Positions 26,908 through 37,731 of a stretch of 64,000 nucleotides of DNA are shown here, piece after piece. Within the stretch, counting starts at the first letter, position 1. Each line of letters starts with the position of its first letter. Under the pieces are notes generated by a model. That model saw only the letters and a program-made list of their open reading frames with translations, was not told the DNA's origin and ran no database searches. The stretch comes from Sandaracinobacteroides saxicola (GTDB taxonomy: Bacteria; Pseudomonadota; Alphaproteobacteria; Sphingomonadales; Sphingomonadaceae): contig NZ_CP059851.1 in assembly GCF_014117445.1 (NCBI RefSeq), forward strand, positions 1,488,001-1,552,000, written 5' to 3'. The translations under genes and the position numbers were made by a program.

Positions 26908-28440
26908 TCAATCCGCCGACGCCACCCACCGCGGAAACACCCCCTCGGGCGGCGGCAGCGGATCGCCGGGGCGCAACGCGCTGTGCGCTGCATCGAACCC
27001 CCGCGCGTCCACCGCCACGCCCAACTGATCCAGCAGCTTCGCCGCGCTCGCCGGCATCGCCGGCTGCACGAACAAGGCAATCTGCCGCACCGCCTCCGCC
27101 GCGTGATAGAGCACCACATCTGCCCGCGCCGGATCGCTCTTGCGCAACGTCCACGGCACCATCTCGTTCAAATAGGCATTGGTCTCCGCCACCTTCGCCC
27201 ACACCGCATCCAGCGCCGCATGAATCGCCACCCGCTCCACGGCCGCACGGGTTTCGGCGCGCAGCCCGGCCACACTCGTCAGCAGCGCCCGGTCGGCATC
27301 CGTCGCCGGGCCATCCGGCGGCACGCGGCCGTCGCAATTCTTTGCGATCATGCTGAGCGTCCGCTGCGCCAAATTGCCCAGGTCGTTCGCCAGATCGGCA
27401 TTGATCCGCCGCGCAATGGCCTCATGGCTCCATTCGCCATCCTGCCCGAACGGGATCGCCCGCAGCAGGAAATAGCGCAGCGGATCCACCCCGAACAGCT
27501 CCGACAGGCTGAACGGCTCCACCACATTCCCCAATGATTTCGACATCTTCTCGCCGCGGTTGAGCACAAAGCCATGGCCGAAGATCGCCTTCGGCAATGG
27601 CAGGCCGGCGGACATCAGGAACGCCGGCCAATAGATGGCATGGAAGCGCACCACGTCCTTTCCCACCACATGCAGGTCGGCGGGCCAGCGCGTCTCCCAG
27701 CCCGCCGCCGGCCAGCCGCTCGCGGTCAGATAGTTCACCAGCGCATCCAACCACACATACATGACGTGGCCGGGCGAGTCGGGCACCGGCACGCCCCAGT
27801 CGAAGCTCGTCCGGCTGACGCTCAGATCCTGCAGGCCGCGCTCAACAAAGGCGCGCATCTCGTTCATCCGGCTCGCCGGCTGCACCCATTCCGGGTTCGC
27901 GGCATAGAGGTCGAGCAACGGCTGCTGATAGGCCGACAGGCGAAAGAACCAGCTTTCCTCCACCGTCCATTCGACCGCGGTGCCCGTCGGCGCCAGCTTG
28001 GTCCCGTCGTCGGCCTCGTTCAACTCCTCGGCGTCATAATAGGCTTCGTCGCGGACGCTGTACCAGCCTTCGTAACGACCCAGATAGACATCCCCCTTTG
28101 CCGCCATTCGTCGCCAGAATTCCCGCACGCAGGCCTTGTGATCGGCATCCGTGGTGCGGATGAAGCGGTCGGGGGACACGTCCAACCGGTCGATCATTGC
28201 CTGAAAATGCCCCACCATGCCATCGACATAGGTCTTGGGCTCCTGCCCGGCGGCGCGCGCCGCCTGCGCGATCTTCAGGCCATGTTCGTCGGTACCGGTC
28301 ATGAAATAGACCCGCTCGCCGTCCAGCCGGCGAAACCGGGCCAGGAAATCGGTCGCGATCGCCTCATAGGCATGGCCGATGTGCGGCCGTCCATTGGGAT
28401 AGCTGATCGCTGTGGTGATGAAATAATCTTTTTCACCCAT
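26908..28440 (-). CDS. metG: Methionyl-tRNA synthetase
   Basis: MetG charges tRNA(Met) and tRNA(fMet). The 510-residue protein has the class I HIGH motif in YPNGRPHIGHAYEAI, the specificity segment YFMTGTDEHG, YVWLDALVNYL, and the KMSKS loop in GEKMSKSLGNVVEPF. No cysteine-rich zinc knuckle is visible, which is normal for the short type. The C-terminal helical anticodon domain ends without a tRNA-binding appendix. The gene lies five bases downstream of holB. It converges on the TonB receptor gene with a three-base gap. Confidence 0.97.
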   Translation of the reverse strand: MGEKDYFITTAISYPNGRPHIGHAYEAIATDFLARFRRLDGERVYFMTGTDEHGLKIAQAARAAGQEPKTYVDGMVGHFQAMIDRLDVSPDRFIRTTDADHKACVREFWRRMAAKGDVYLGRYEGWYSVRDEAYYDAEELNEADDGTKLAPTGTAVEWTVEESWFFRLSAYQQPLLDLYAANPEWVQPASRMNEMRAFVERGLQDLSVSRTSFDWGVPVPDSPGHVMYVWLDALVNYLTASGWPAAGWETRWPADLHVVGKDVVRFHAIYWPAFLMSAGLPLPKAIFGHGFVLNRGEKMSKSLGNVVEPFSLSELFGVDPLRYFLLRAIPFGQDGEWSHEAIARRINADLANDLGNLAQRTLSMIAKNCDGRVPPDGPATDADRALLTSVAGLRAETRAAVERVAIHAALDAVWAKVAETNAYLNEMVPWTLRKSDPARADVVLYHAAEAVRQIALFVQPAMPASAAKLLDQLGVAVDARGFDAAHSALRPGDPLPPPEGVFPRWVASAD

Positions 28441-28445
28441 GATGT

Positions 28446-29384
28446 TCAGGCCACTTTCGCATGTCGTGTCTCAATCTTCCCCAACAACGCCGCCAGCGCG
28501 AGCGCCACCTGGCCGCGCTCCATCTGCATCGCCACCGCGCTTCCCGCGAGCGCCGCTGCCTCCTCATACAGCCGCAGGTTGCGCGGGCTGGGCCAGTCGC
28601 GCACGGCCGCCGCGATCCGCGCCGGCACCAGCCGGCACAGGGCCTCGAACCGTGCCATCGCGGTCGCCGCCCCAAACCCTCGGGCGAAGGCAACGGCACC
28701 GCCCCCCTGCCCCGCCAGCCGTTCGATCGCGGCATTCAGCGCCGCCAGGTCCAATCCCGCCCAGGCCAGCGCCGCCCCCGGCGCGCCCCCCGCCACTGCC
28801 ACGATCGCCGCGCGCGCGGCATCGTCCAGCGTCGGGTCATGGCGTGCCAGCACCCGCTCGACAGCTGCGTCCGGCAGGGGTGAAAAGCGCACCAGCCGAC
28901 AGCGCGAGCGCACCGTCGGCAGCAACCGCGCCGGCGAATGGCTCACCAACAGAAACACGGTTGCCTTCGCCGGCTCCTCAAGCACCTTCAGCAAGGCATT
29001 GCAGGCATTGGGGTTCAAGTCATCGATGCTGTCGATGATGATGACACGCCAGTCCCCCAGCACCGGCGTCCCCTGCAACACCGGCCCCAGCTCCCGCACC
29101 TGATCGATGACGATGCCGGCTTTCCGCTTGCCCTTCTCATCCACCAATCGTTCCAGCACGCGGAAATCCATGTGCGACCCCGCCGCCAGCAGCCGTGCGG
29201 CCTGATGCTCGTCGTCCACGGCAAAATCATCGGGCATGCCCGCCAGCAGCCAGCGCGCCGCGGCATCGGCAAAAGTCCGCTTGCCCACCCCCACCGGCCC
29301 GGCCAGCAGCCAGGCATGGTGCAGCCGGCCGCCCCGGCCGCCCTCCACGAACGTCTCCACCGCATTTTCATGGCCCACCAGCAT
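28446..29384 (-). CDS. holB: DNA polymerase III subunit delta'
   Basis: HolB is a clamp-loader subunit. The 312-residue protein from ATG 29384 begins MLVGHENAVETFVEGG and has the P-loop-like GPVGVGKRTFADAAARWL and the Walker B-region segment VIIIDSIDDLNPNACNALLK, then LEEPAKATVFLLVSHSP, with the SRC-type motif in TVRSRCRLVRF. Open frame upstream of 29384 runs into the thiC leader and is not HolB-like. It is followed closely by metG. It is divergent from thiC. Confidence 0.93.
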   Translation of the reverse strand: MLVGHENAVETFVEGGRGGRLHHAWLLAGPVGVGKRTFADAAARWLLAGMPDDFAVDDEHQAARLLAAGSHMDFRVLERLVDEKGKRKAGIVIDQVRELGPVLQGTPVLGDWRVIIIDSIDDLNPNACNALLKVLEEPAKATVFLLVSHSPARLLPTVRSRCRLVRFSPLPDAAVERVLARHDPTLDDAARAAIVAVAGGAPGAALAWAGLDLAALNAAIERLAGQGGGAVAFARGFGAATAMARFEALCRLVPARIAAAVRDWPSPRNLRLYEEAAALAGSAVAMQMERGQVALALAALLGKIETRHAKVA

Positions 29385-29427
29385 GGCGGTTGATTGACAG
29401 CGCCACCGCCCGCGCGCAAGGCTTGTG

Positions 29428-31436
<2,009 letters not shown>

Positions 31437-31443
31437 GCCGCCG

Positions 31444-32592
31444 ATGCCCGCCCACCACGACCTCGCCGCCGGCCACCCGCGCTACCTGCCTGTCCCCGCC
31501 AGTCTCAATCATCACCCCCTCCCTGCCTGGTTCCAACAGGCCAAGCTCGGCATCTTCGTCCACTGGGGCCTCTACTCCGTTCCGGCCTTTGCCCCGCGCG
31601 GCCCCAATCCCAACCCAGCCGCGCCGGATGCCAACGCCTTCAACCCCTATGCCGAATGGTATGCCAACACGATGCAGTTTCCGGGGTCGGAAACCGCCGC
31701 CTACCATCGCACCCATTTTGGCGACGCGCCCTATGCCGACTTCACCCCGGCCTTCGAAACCGCTGCCGCCAATGCAGACTATACCGCCTGGGCGCGCACC
31801 TTCGCCGCATCCGGCGCGCGCTATGTCATCCTCGTCACCAAACATCATGACGGATATCCGCTGTGGCCCACGGCAGTGCCCAACCCGCATCGCCCAGGCT
31901 GGCACTGCCAGACCGACGTCGTCGGCAAACTCGCCGCCGCCGTCCGCGCCGAAAACATGCGTTTCGGAATCTATTATTCCGGCGGCCTCGATTGGACCTT
32001 CAACCCCGCCCGCGTGGACAATGCCCGCGACATGCTGCGATCCATGCCGCACAGCCACGCCTATGACAGTTACGTCGCCGCCCACTATCGCGAACTCATC
32101 GCCCATGTCCGCCCCGATTATCTGTGGAACGATGTCGGTTACCCGGTCGAACAATCGTCCTTTGCCCTTATGGCCGATTTCTACAACGGCAACCCCGATG
32201 GCCTTGTCAACGACCGCTGGCTGGGTGCGCGTGAGCTGCTGACTGCGCCGCCCGAACAACAGGCGATCCGAATGCGCGAATTCGGTCGCTATCTCGCCCA
32301 GCATCGCCCGCCGCCACCGCCCCATTATGACGTCATCACGCCCGAATATGCGGCAGACCTGCAACCCCTCGAAAAGCCATGGGAGGCCACGCGCGGCATC
32401 GGCTTTTCCTTCGGCTACAACGCCAACGAGCCGGAAACCGACCTGCTTGCCCCCAACTCCCTCGTCGCCCTTTACCGACGCATCGTCGCCAGCGGCGGCA
32501 ACCTCCTCTTGAATGTCGGCCCCCGCGGCGACGGCAGCCTCTGCCCCATGCAGGTCGCCCGCCTGCACGCACTCGGCGAAAGCCGGCACTGA
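31444..32592 (+). CDS. Alpha-L-fucosidase (GH29-like), no signal peptide
   Basis: The 382-residue protein has the GH29 TIM-barrel landmarks: WFQQAKLGIFVHWGLYSVPA at residue ~30, ARYVILVTKHHDGYPLWPT, FGIYYSGGLDWTF and the nucleophile region PDYLWNDVGYP. GGNLLLNVGPRGDGSL closes the catalytic domain. These enzymes release L-fucose from glycans. There is no signal sequence and no carbohydrate-binding domain, so a cytoplasmic role is likely. The family homology begins at 31444, eight bases after thiC, although the frame is open further upstream. No fucose catabolic genes are nearby. Confidence 0.88.
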   Translation: MPAHHDLAAGHPRYLPVPASLNHHPLPAWFQQAKLGIFVHWGLYSVPAFAPRGPNPNPAAPDANAFNPYAEWYANTMQFPGSETAAYHRTHFGDAPYADFTPAFETAAANADYTAWARTFAASGARYVILVTKHHDGYPLWPTAVPNPHRPGWHCQTDVVGKLAAAVRAENMRFGIYYSGGLDWTFNPARVDNARDMLRSMPHSHAYDSYVAAHYRELIAHVRPDYLWNDVGYPVEQSSFALMADFYNGNPDGLVNDRWLGARELLTAPPEQQAIRMREFGRYLAQHRPPPPPHYDVITPEYAADLQPLEKPWEATRGIGFSFGYNANEPETDLLAPNSLVALYRRIVASGGNLLLNVGPRGDGSLCPMQVARLHALGESRH

Positions 32593-32655
32593 CGCATCTT
32601 GCCAACGCCCGCCCCTGCCCCCATCTCCCATCCACATTTCAACGGAGACATATTC

Positions 32656-32988
32656 ATGCCCGGCCCGATGACCTGCCCCGTCGATGGCGCGACGCTTACC
32701 ATGAGCGAGCGTCAGGGTATCGAGATCGACTATTGCCCCACCTGCCGCGGCGTCTGGCTCGACCGTGGAGAGCTCGACAAGATCATCGAGCGCGCCAATC
32801 CGGGTGCACCATCGCCTGCCGCCCAACCGGCCCCGCAACCCGCGCCGCAAACGCCGCCGCCCGCCGCCCCCTGGGGCGCGCCAGCCTACCCGGCGCAGGG
32901 CTATGGCCAGCCCGGCTACAATCAGGGCTATGGCAAACCCTATTACGGCAAGCGCAAGAAGAGCTTCCTCGAAGAACTGTTCGACTGA
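32656..32988 (+). CDS. Zinc-ribbon (TFIIB-type) protein with low-complexity tail
   Basis: The 110-residue protein has an N-terminal zinc ribbon, MTCPVDGATLTMSERQGIEI followed by DYCPTCRGVWLDRGELDK, where CP and CPTC provide zinc ligands; this is the zf-TFIIB family. The middle is a Pro/Ala/Gln-rich stretch and a Gly/Tyr-rich segment (GYGQPGYNQGYGKPYYG), ending KKSFLEELFD. GGAGA lies before ATG 32656. Function is unknown; the charged C-terminus is conserved in relatives and might bind a partner. Confidence 0.85.
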   Translation: MPGPMTCPVDGATLTMSERQGIEIDYCPTCRGVWLDRGELDKIIERANPGAPSPAAQPAPQPAPQTPPPAAPWGAPAYPAQGYGQPGYNQGYGKPYYGKRKKSFLEELFD

Positions 32989-32992
32989 GGCT

Positions 32993-33757
32993 TCAGGCCG
33001 CCCGCATCCGTTCCTGCACCACCAGTTCCTGCGCCACTAGCGCCGGCGCCTTCGGCATCAGCGGCACGAACGGCGCTTCGCGCTCCAGGCCATATTCGGC
33101 CCGCAGCGCCGCCAGCGGTTCATCGATGCGCCGCTCGAAATCGATGAACTGGATCGACCGCGCCCGCCGCCCGAACGCCCAACCATCGGTGATTGCGTCC
33201 ATCGCCGGCTGGATCAGCGCCGGATCCACCAGCGTCGCATGCCCCATCACCACGGACAGCGTCATCGCCGCATAGGGATAGTCCATCTGCGCCAGCTGGA
33301 ACGCCTGCAACGCCAGCTCGTGCAGCGGATGCGTGGTATAGCCGGTCAGCACATGGTGCAGGTCGTGCGTCTGATACCCGCGCAGCACCTTGTACCGGAT
33401 CACCGCCGGCATCCGTGACAGCTTGCCACTGGCGGCAAACTCATCGGTCAGCGCCGCATAACCCACTGCCAGATGCTCGGCCAGGCCGTTCGCCACCATA
33501 TGCTCCCGCCACGCCGCCCCCAGCGTGCCGACCGCGCAATCCGCCACCAGGCCCAGGCTGAACGGTTCCGCCATGAACCCCGCCCGCGCGAGCGGGCCAT
33601 GGTCGGGATGGTCCTCGATCGCTGTTACATAGGCATCGATGGCGGCCTGCGGCGCCGTTTCCCACCACTCGTTGAACAGCAGGTGCACGCCATGCGCGTA
33701 GAAATCGCCCACGCTCCGCAGGAACTTCTCGCCGAACGCCGGGTCTATCGCCGCCAT
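32993..33757 (-). CDS. COQ4-family protein
   Basis: The 254-residue protein belongs to the COQ4 family, linked to ubiquinone biosynthesis, where it organises or performs ring decarboxylation and hydroxylation. The diagnostic metal motif is present as TGY flanking: YQTHDLHHVLTGYTTHPLHE gives the H-D-x-x-H and downstream Glu ligands. It is followed by helices containing ALQAFQLAQMDYPYA. I chose ATG 33757 (MAAIDPAFGEKFL); further upstream TTG codons add unlikely sequence. It converges on the zinc-ribbon gene and is divergent from the autotransporter-like gene. UbiA is 19 kb away. Confidence 0.8.
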   Translation of the reverse strand: MAAIDPAFGEKFLRSVGDFYAHGVHLLFNEWWETAPQAAIDAYVTAIEDHPDHGPLARAGFMAEPFSLGLVADCAVGTLGAAWREHMVANGLAEHLAVGYAALTDEFAASGKLSRMPAVIRYKVLRGYQTHDLHHVLTGYTTHPLHELALQAFQLAQMDYPYAAMTLSVVMGHATLVDPALIQPAMDAITDGWAFGRRARSIQFIDFERRIDEPLAALRAEYGLEREAPFVPLMPKAPALVAQELVVQERMRAA

Positions 33758-33923
33758 GCCGTCCTCCCTCGCCAGCCCAATTCTGCGCCCCTGCACCGCC
33801 ACGGTCAACGTGGGCGTCCTGTGGCCGAATGGCAACAATCGCGGCACCAATCCACACCGTGCCGCGCAACCCCGCCCCGGCCGCCGCGTTCACCCGCCGT
33901 CCCAATCACGGATGGAGTGTTTC

Positions 33924-35882
33924 ATGTTGCGTAAATCCCTTGCTTTCGCCGCCCTGCTCGCCGGCTCCGCCCTTCCCTCCAGCCTTCACGCCCAGGCCGT
34001 CGCCACCATCGGCGCGGGCAACACGCTGGTCACCGTCCAGGCCGGCACGCCCGGCACCGCGCTGCGCAGCCAGGCGATCACCGGCCTCGCCGCCGGCGAC
34101 GTGCTGCTCGGCCTCGATGCCCGCCCGGCCGCGCCGCGCACCTTCTATTCCACCGGCGCCAGTGGTCAGCTGTACGCGATCAACGCCAACACCGGCACCG
34201 CCGTCCGCATCGGCGCGCCGATCACGCTGCCACCCGGCGCCACCGCCGCCGGCTATGATTTCAATCCTGTGGTGGACCGCCTCCGCGTCGTCACCAACAA
34301 CGGCGCCAACCTGCGGCTCGATCCCAACACCGGCCTGGTCGCCGGCCTCGACACCAATGTCGCCTATGCGGTGGGTGATGTCGCCGCCGGCGTGCTTCCC
34401 CGCGTCACTGGCGCCGCCTACACCAACAATGTCGTGGGCGCGACACAGACCACGCTCTATGTCATCGACAGCGGCCGGGGCTCGCTGGCCATCCAGGGCA
34501 GCCTGCTCGGCGCGCCGGTCTCCCCCAACATCGGCACGCTGACCACCGTCGGCGCGCTCGGCGTCAACACCAGCGACCGCGTCGGCTTCGACATCTCCGC
34601 GCAGGGTCAGGCCCTAGCGACGCTCACCGATCCCACCACCGGCGTCACCTCGCTTTACAGCGTCAACCTGTCCACCGGGCAGGCAACCCTGGTCGGCGCG
34701 CTCGTCGGCAATACCGGCTATACCGGCCTGTCGTTCAGCGCGGCACCGACGGCCTCGTTCGCCGCCTCGGGCAACCAGGTGGCGGTCGCCAACGCCATCG
34801 ATGGTTTCATCGGCGTGCCGTCCGTGGAAACGACCAATTTCTACAATGCCTTCGATGCCCTGCCCAATGACGCCGAACGCCAGGCCGCGCTCAACCAGTT
34901 CACGCCCGGCGGCTACTCCCTGCTGCCCGACCTCAGCATGCGCACGGCGGAGTTCCAGCAGTTCACCACGCTCCGCTACCTGCGGGACTATCGCGCCGGC
35001 GGCACCGGCGTCGAAGGCACGGCGGGTGTCGCGGCGCCCGGCGAGCGCAAGTTCGGCAGCTTCCTGGTGGCGCGCGGCGGCACCGGCAAATATCGCGCCG
35101 CCGGCGACCGTCCCGGTGTCAGCTATGGCGAAAGCAGCGTGATCGGCGGCATGGACCTGCGCTTCGGCGAAAAATCGCTGATCGGCGTCAGCGGCGGCTA
35201 CAGCCGCATCGATGCCCGCCTGTCGCCCAATGCCGAAAACAGCCATTTCGACAATTGGTTCGCCGGCGGCTATGGCACCTTCGGCGTCGGGCCGGCCTAT
35301 GTCGACCTCTACGGCAGCTATGGCGAAGGCACGATCAACCTGAAACGCCGCGTGGGCTTCGGCAATTTCGACACCGCCTACCAGGCGCGCACCCGCAGCC
35401 GCACCTGGGTGGCGGGCGGCGCCGTCGGCCTCAGCTTCAACTTCGCCGGCGTCGAAGTCGAACCCTCGGCCGGCCTGCGCTATACCGACACGAAGTTCCG
35501 CGGCTTCAGCGAAGGCCAGAATTTCGGCGCCTTCACCTTCGGCGAGGAACGCTACAAGTCGGTGCTGTCGAACGTCGGCCTGCGCCTGGGTGGCGCGTTC
35601 GAGGTCGGCACCGCCACCGTCCGCCCGGAAGTGCGCGGTGCCTGGCGGCGGGAATGGAAAGAGGATGGCGCGCGTACCATCAACTATGGTTTCGGCGGCG
35701 TCCCCAACGGCAACCTCGCCTATGTTACCACGCCGCTGGACCGCGACTATGGCACCTTCGGCGCCGGCTTCACGGTCAGCGGCCCGACCAGCCCGTTGTC
35801 CTTCGTGGTGGACTGGAACGCCGACCTGATCGGTGATCGCCAGCTCCACACGATCACCGGCGGTGCCCGCCTGACCTTCTGA
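33924..35882 (+). CDS. DUF4394 protein with autotransporter-type beta-barrel
   Basis: The 652-residue protein has a signal peptide (LAFAALLAGSALPSSLHAQA). Residues ~25-270 form a DUF4394 beta-propeller-like domain with repeats such as LLGLDARPAAPRTFYSTGAS, GQLYAINANTGTAVRIG and TTLYVIDSGRGSL. A linker of ~90 residues follows, then an autotransporter beta-domain (residues ~385-652; GERKFGSFLVARGGTG to the end) that terminates in a C-terminal Phe (GGARLTF), required for barrel assembly. It should display the propeller at the cell surface. The role of DUF4394 is unknown. GGAG precedes ATG 33924. Confidence 0.85.
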   Translation: MLRKSLAFAALLAGSALPSSLHAQAVATIGAGNTLVTVQAGTPGTALRSQAITGLAAGDVLLGLDARPAAPRTFYSTGASGQLYAINANTGTAVRIGAPITLPPGATAAGYDFNPVVDRLRVVTNNGANLRLDPNTGLVAGLDTNVAYAVGDVAAGVLPRVTGAAYTNNVVGATQTTLYVIDSGRGSLAIQGSLLGAPVSPNIGTLTTVGALGVNTSDRVGFDISAQGQALATLTDPTTGVTSLYSVNLSTGQATLVGALVGNTGYTGLSFSAAPTASFAASGNQVAVANAIDGFIGVPSVETTNFYNAFDALPNDAERQAALNQFTPGGYSLLPDLSMRTAEFQQFTTLRYLRDYRAGGTGVEGTAGVAAPGERKFGSFLVARGGTGKYRAAGDRPGVSYGESSVIGGMDLRFGEKSLIGVSGGYSRIDARLSPNAENSHFDNWFAGGYGTFGVGPAYVDLYGSYGEGTINLKRRVGFGNFDTAYQARTRSRTWVAGGAVGLSFNFAGVEVEPSAGLRYTDTKFRGFSEGQNFGAFTFGEERYKSVLSNVGLRLGGAFEVGTATVRPEVRGAWRREWKEDGARTINYGFGGVPNGNLAYVTTPLDRDYGTFGAGFTVSGPTSPLSFVVDWNADLIGDRQLHTITGGARLTF

Positions 35883-35899
35883 AACGGCGTTTCACGGGT

Positions 35900-35929
35900 G
35901 AACGGGCGGTCGCTTGCGGCCGCCCGTTC
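35900..35929 (+). terminator. Hairpin after the autotransporter-like gene
   Basis: GAACGGGCGG (35900-35909) pairs perfectly with CCGCCCGTTC (35920-35929) around a ten-base loop, 17 bases after the stop codon. There is no T run, so factor-independent termination is only probable. The tandem repeat array begins directly after it. Confidence 0.5.
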
Positions 35930-35930
35930 T

Positions 35931-36162
35931 CACGTCGCGCGCTCAGCGGCGCGCAGCGTCACGTCGCGCGCTCAGCGGCGCGCAGCGTCACGTCGCGCGC
36001 TCAGCGGCGCGCAGCGTCACGTCGCGCGCTCAGCGGCGCGCAGCGTCACGTCGCGCGCTCAGCGGCGCGCAGCGTCACGTCGCGCGCTCAGCGGCGCGCA
36101 GCGTCACGTCGCGCGCTCAGCGGCGCGCAGCGTCACGTCGCGCGCTCAGCGGCGCGCAGCGT
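35931..36162. repeat. Tandem array, eight identical 29-bp units
   Basis: The unit begins CACGTCGCGC and ends GCGCAGCGT, and starts at 35931, 35960, 35989, 36018, 36047, 36076, 36105 and 36134; all eight copies read the same. A ninth, degenerate start (CACATCGCAC) at 36163 lies in the last codons of the PhyH gene, whose stop codon spans the boundary. Each unit contains GCGCGC on both sides of TCAGCG and could form a small hairpin. There are no spacers. The 279 bases between the two genes hold only this array and the preceding hairpin. Confidence 0.97.
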
Positions 36163-37061
36163 CACATCGCACCTTCGGCCGCCCGCGCCGCCACCCGGTC
36201 ATACAGCCCATCACCCCAGGCCTCCGCGCGTCCGCTGAACAGCCATTCGGGCGGCACCACTTCCGGTCCCTCGCCTGGCGGCAGCGGGGGCGTGAAATAG
36301 CCCAGCGCATAGCTGCCCATGGCATAGCCCAGCAGGTCGCGCAGCTCCGGCGCGAAATCCTTGGCCACTTCGGGCGGGCAGGCGAGATACTGGTTCTCCT
36401 CCTGCCGCAACCAGCCCAGGCAATAGGTGATGTTCAACCCGCACCGATCCGCGCCGGAGACATTCGCCCCTCCGCCGTGGATCACCGACCCGGAATAGAC
36501 CAGCACCGATCCCGCGCGCATCTCGGCAAAGCCGATCTCGGACTCATCCGGCACCCGCGTCTCCTCCCAGCGGTTCGACCCCGGCACCACCCGTGTCGCG
36601 CCATTGGCTTCGGTAAAGTCCGTCACCGCCCAAATCGTGTTCAGCTGCGGCTCGATATCCGGCCGCAGCCAGCCACCCCAGGCCAACCGATCCCGATGCA
36701 GCGGCTGCACCCCCTGCCCGTCCATGATCCTGATCAGCTGCGTCAGATGCAGCTGATAACGATCCGCGAACGGCAACAGGAAGGCCTCGCACGCCCCGGT
36801 CAGCCGCGGGTCCAGGATCAGCTCCCGGCAGGCGGCGGAGCGCGCCGCCAGCGCACCGGTGCGCGTCGTCCGCCGGCCGGTGAAATCATCCATCCCCACC
36901 GGCGTGGCGCGGACATAGGGCATGATCTCGTCGCGCAGCCGGTGCAGCATCCGCGGCGCCATCGCATCGTCGATGATCAGCGCGCCGTCCGCCCGCAGCA
37001 CGGCGACGATGTCGGCCGGCGTCGCGTCAGGCGATAGATGTGTCAAACTCGGTCGGGTCAT
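36162..37061 (-). CDS. Phytanoyl-CoA dioxygenase (PhyH) family protein
   Basis: The 299-residue Fe(II)/2-oxoglutarate dioxygenase has the metal HxD in QPLHRDRLAWGGWL, the distal His in YSGSVIHGGGANVS, and the 2-oxoglutarate-binding Arg in DRCGLNITYCLGWLRQEENQ. ATRVVPGSNRWEE precedes the distal motif as in PhyH proteins. It would hydroxylate an unknown small molecule or acyl chain. Its start overlaps the TetR gene 3' end by 35 bases on the same strand, so the two are co-transcribed. The final codon touches the 29-bp repeat array. Confidence 0.87.
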   Translation of the reverse strand: MTRPSLTHLSPDATPADIVAVLRADGALIIDDAMAPRMLHRLRDEIMPYVRATPVGMDDFTGRRTTRTGALAARSAACRELILDPRLTGACEAFLLPFADRYQLHLTQLIRIMDGQGVQPLHRDRLAWGGWLRPDIEPQLNTIWAVTDFTEANGATRVVPGSNRWEETRVPDESEIGFAEMRAGSVLVYSGSVIHGGGANVSGADRCGLNITYCLGWLRQEENQYLACPPEVAKDFAPELRDLLGYAMGSYALGYFTPPLPPGEGPEVVPPEWLFSGRAEAWGDGLYDRVAARAAEGAM

Positions 37062-37617
37062 GGATAGCCTTTCCTTCCAGCAGGGGTTTCAGCATCAGCG
37101 TCAGCAGCGCCCGTTGGCGCGCCGGCGGCCAAAGCTCGGGCTCCAGCGTGGCGCGGCTGCCGATCCCATCCACCGCCGCCATGATCGCCGCCGCGATGTC
37201 CGCTGCATTCTCACCACCGATCTTCGCCGCCAGCGCCGCCTCGATCCGGCGGTAATAGTCCCGGTGCACCCGCGCCAATGCTGGCACGAACGCCGCCCGC
37301 CCCCAGAAGGCGATCCACACCCGCCATTCCTTGGCCGACTGTTCATCGACCGGCAGCGCGTCGGCCAGCTGCTCGATCGCCGGCCGTGCATCCACCTCCG
37401 CCGCTTTCGCCATCAAGCGCTCGCACACCGCCTCCAGCGCGGCCAGCAGCACGGCGTCCTTGTCCTCGAAATAATGCGTCAATGCGCCCGTGGTCACGCC
37501 TGCCCGCCGCGAAATGCGTGCGAGTTTCGTGCCGTCCAGACCATCGGCGGCAATGGATTCAATCGCCGCATCGGCAATGCGGGCACGGCGTTCATCCGGA
37601 TCGACTCGTTTTGGCAT
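37027..37617 (-). CDS. TetR-family transcriptional regulator
   Basis: The 196-residue regulator has the N-terminal helix-turn-helix RRARIADAAIESIAADGLDG, then TKLARISRRAGVTTGALTHY, and a BetI-type C-terminal ligand domain (WIAFWGRAAFVPALARVHRD). It is likely to repress itself and the downstream PhyH dioxygenase; the divergent MAPEG gene starts 115 bases away and may share the operator. The inducer is unknown. Confidence 0.9.
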   Translation of the reverse strand: MPKRVDPDERRARIADAAIESIAADGLDGTKLARISRRAGVTTGALTHYFEDKDAVLLAALEAVCERLMAKAAEVDARPAIEQLADALPVDEQSAKEWRVWIAFWGRAAFVPALARVHRDYYRRIEAALAAKIGGENAADIAAAIMAAVDGIGSRATLEPELWPPARQRALLTLMLKPLLEGKAIHDPTEFDTSIA

Positions 37618-37622
37618 AACCG

Positions 37623-37635
37623 TTATTATGTATAA
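37623..37635. promoter_or_regulatory. Possible TetR operator or -10 region
   Basis: TTAT-TATGT-ATAA is an inverted repeat six bases upstream of the TetR start, in the only AT-rich part of the 115-base divergent gap. The assignment as an operator is a guess from position. Confidence 0.25.
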
Positions 37636-37731
37636 ATCGATGCGCCCGTCAACCCTCCTCGGTGCGACGGCGCTTGACCGCAGCCGCCTCCACCGTTCAA
37701 AGTCAGACTCAAATCACCGGGGGACTGCACA

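Noticed and set aside
35931-36162. CRISPR array
   Set aside because: The 29-bp units abut with no spacers, and no cas gene is present. It is a plain tandem repeat.
35898-37037. Open frame running through the tandem repeat (379 codons, plus strand)
   Set aside because: It is an artefact of the GC-rich repeat and of antisense to the PhyH gene; the repetitive Arg/Ala/Ser sequence resembles no family.
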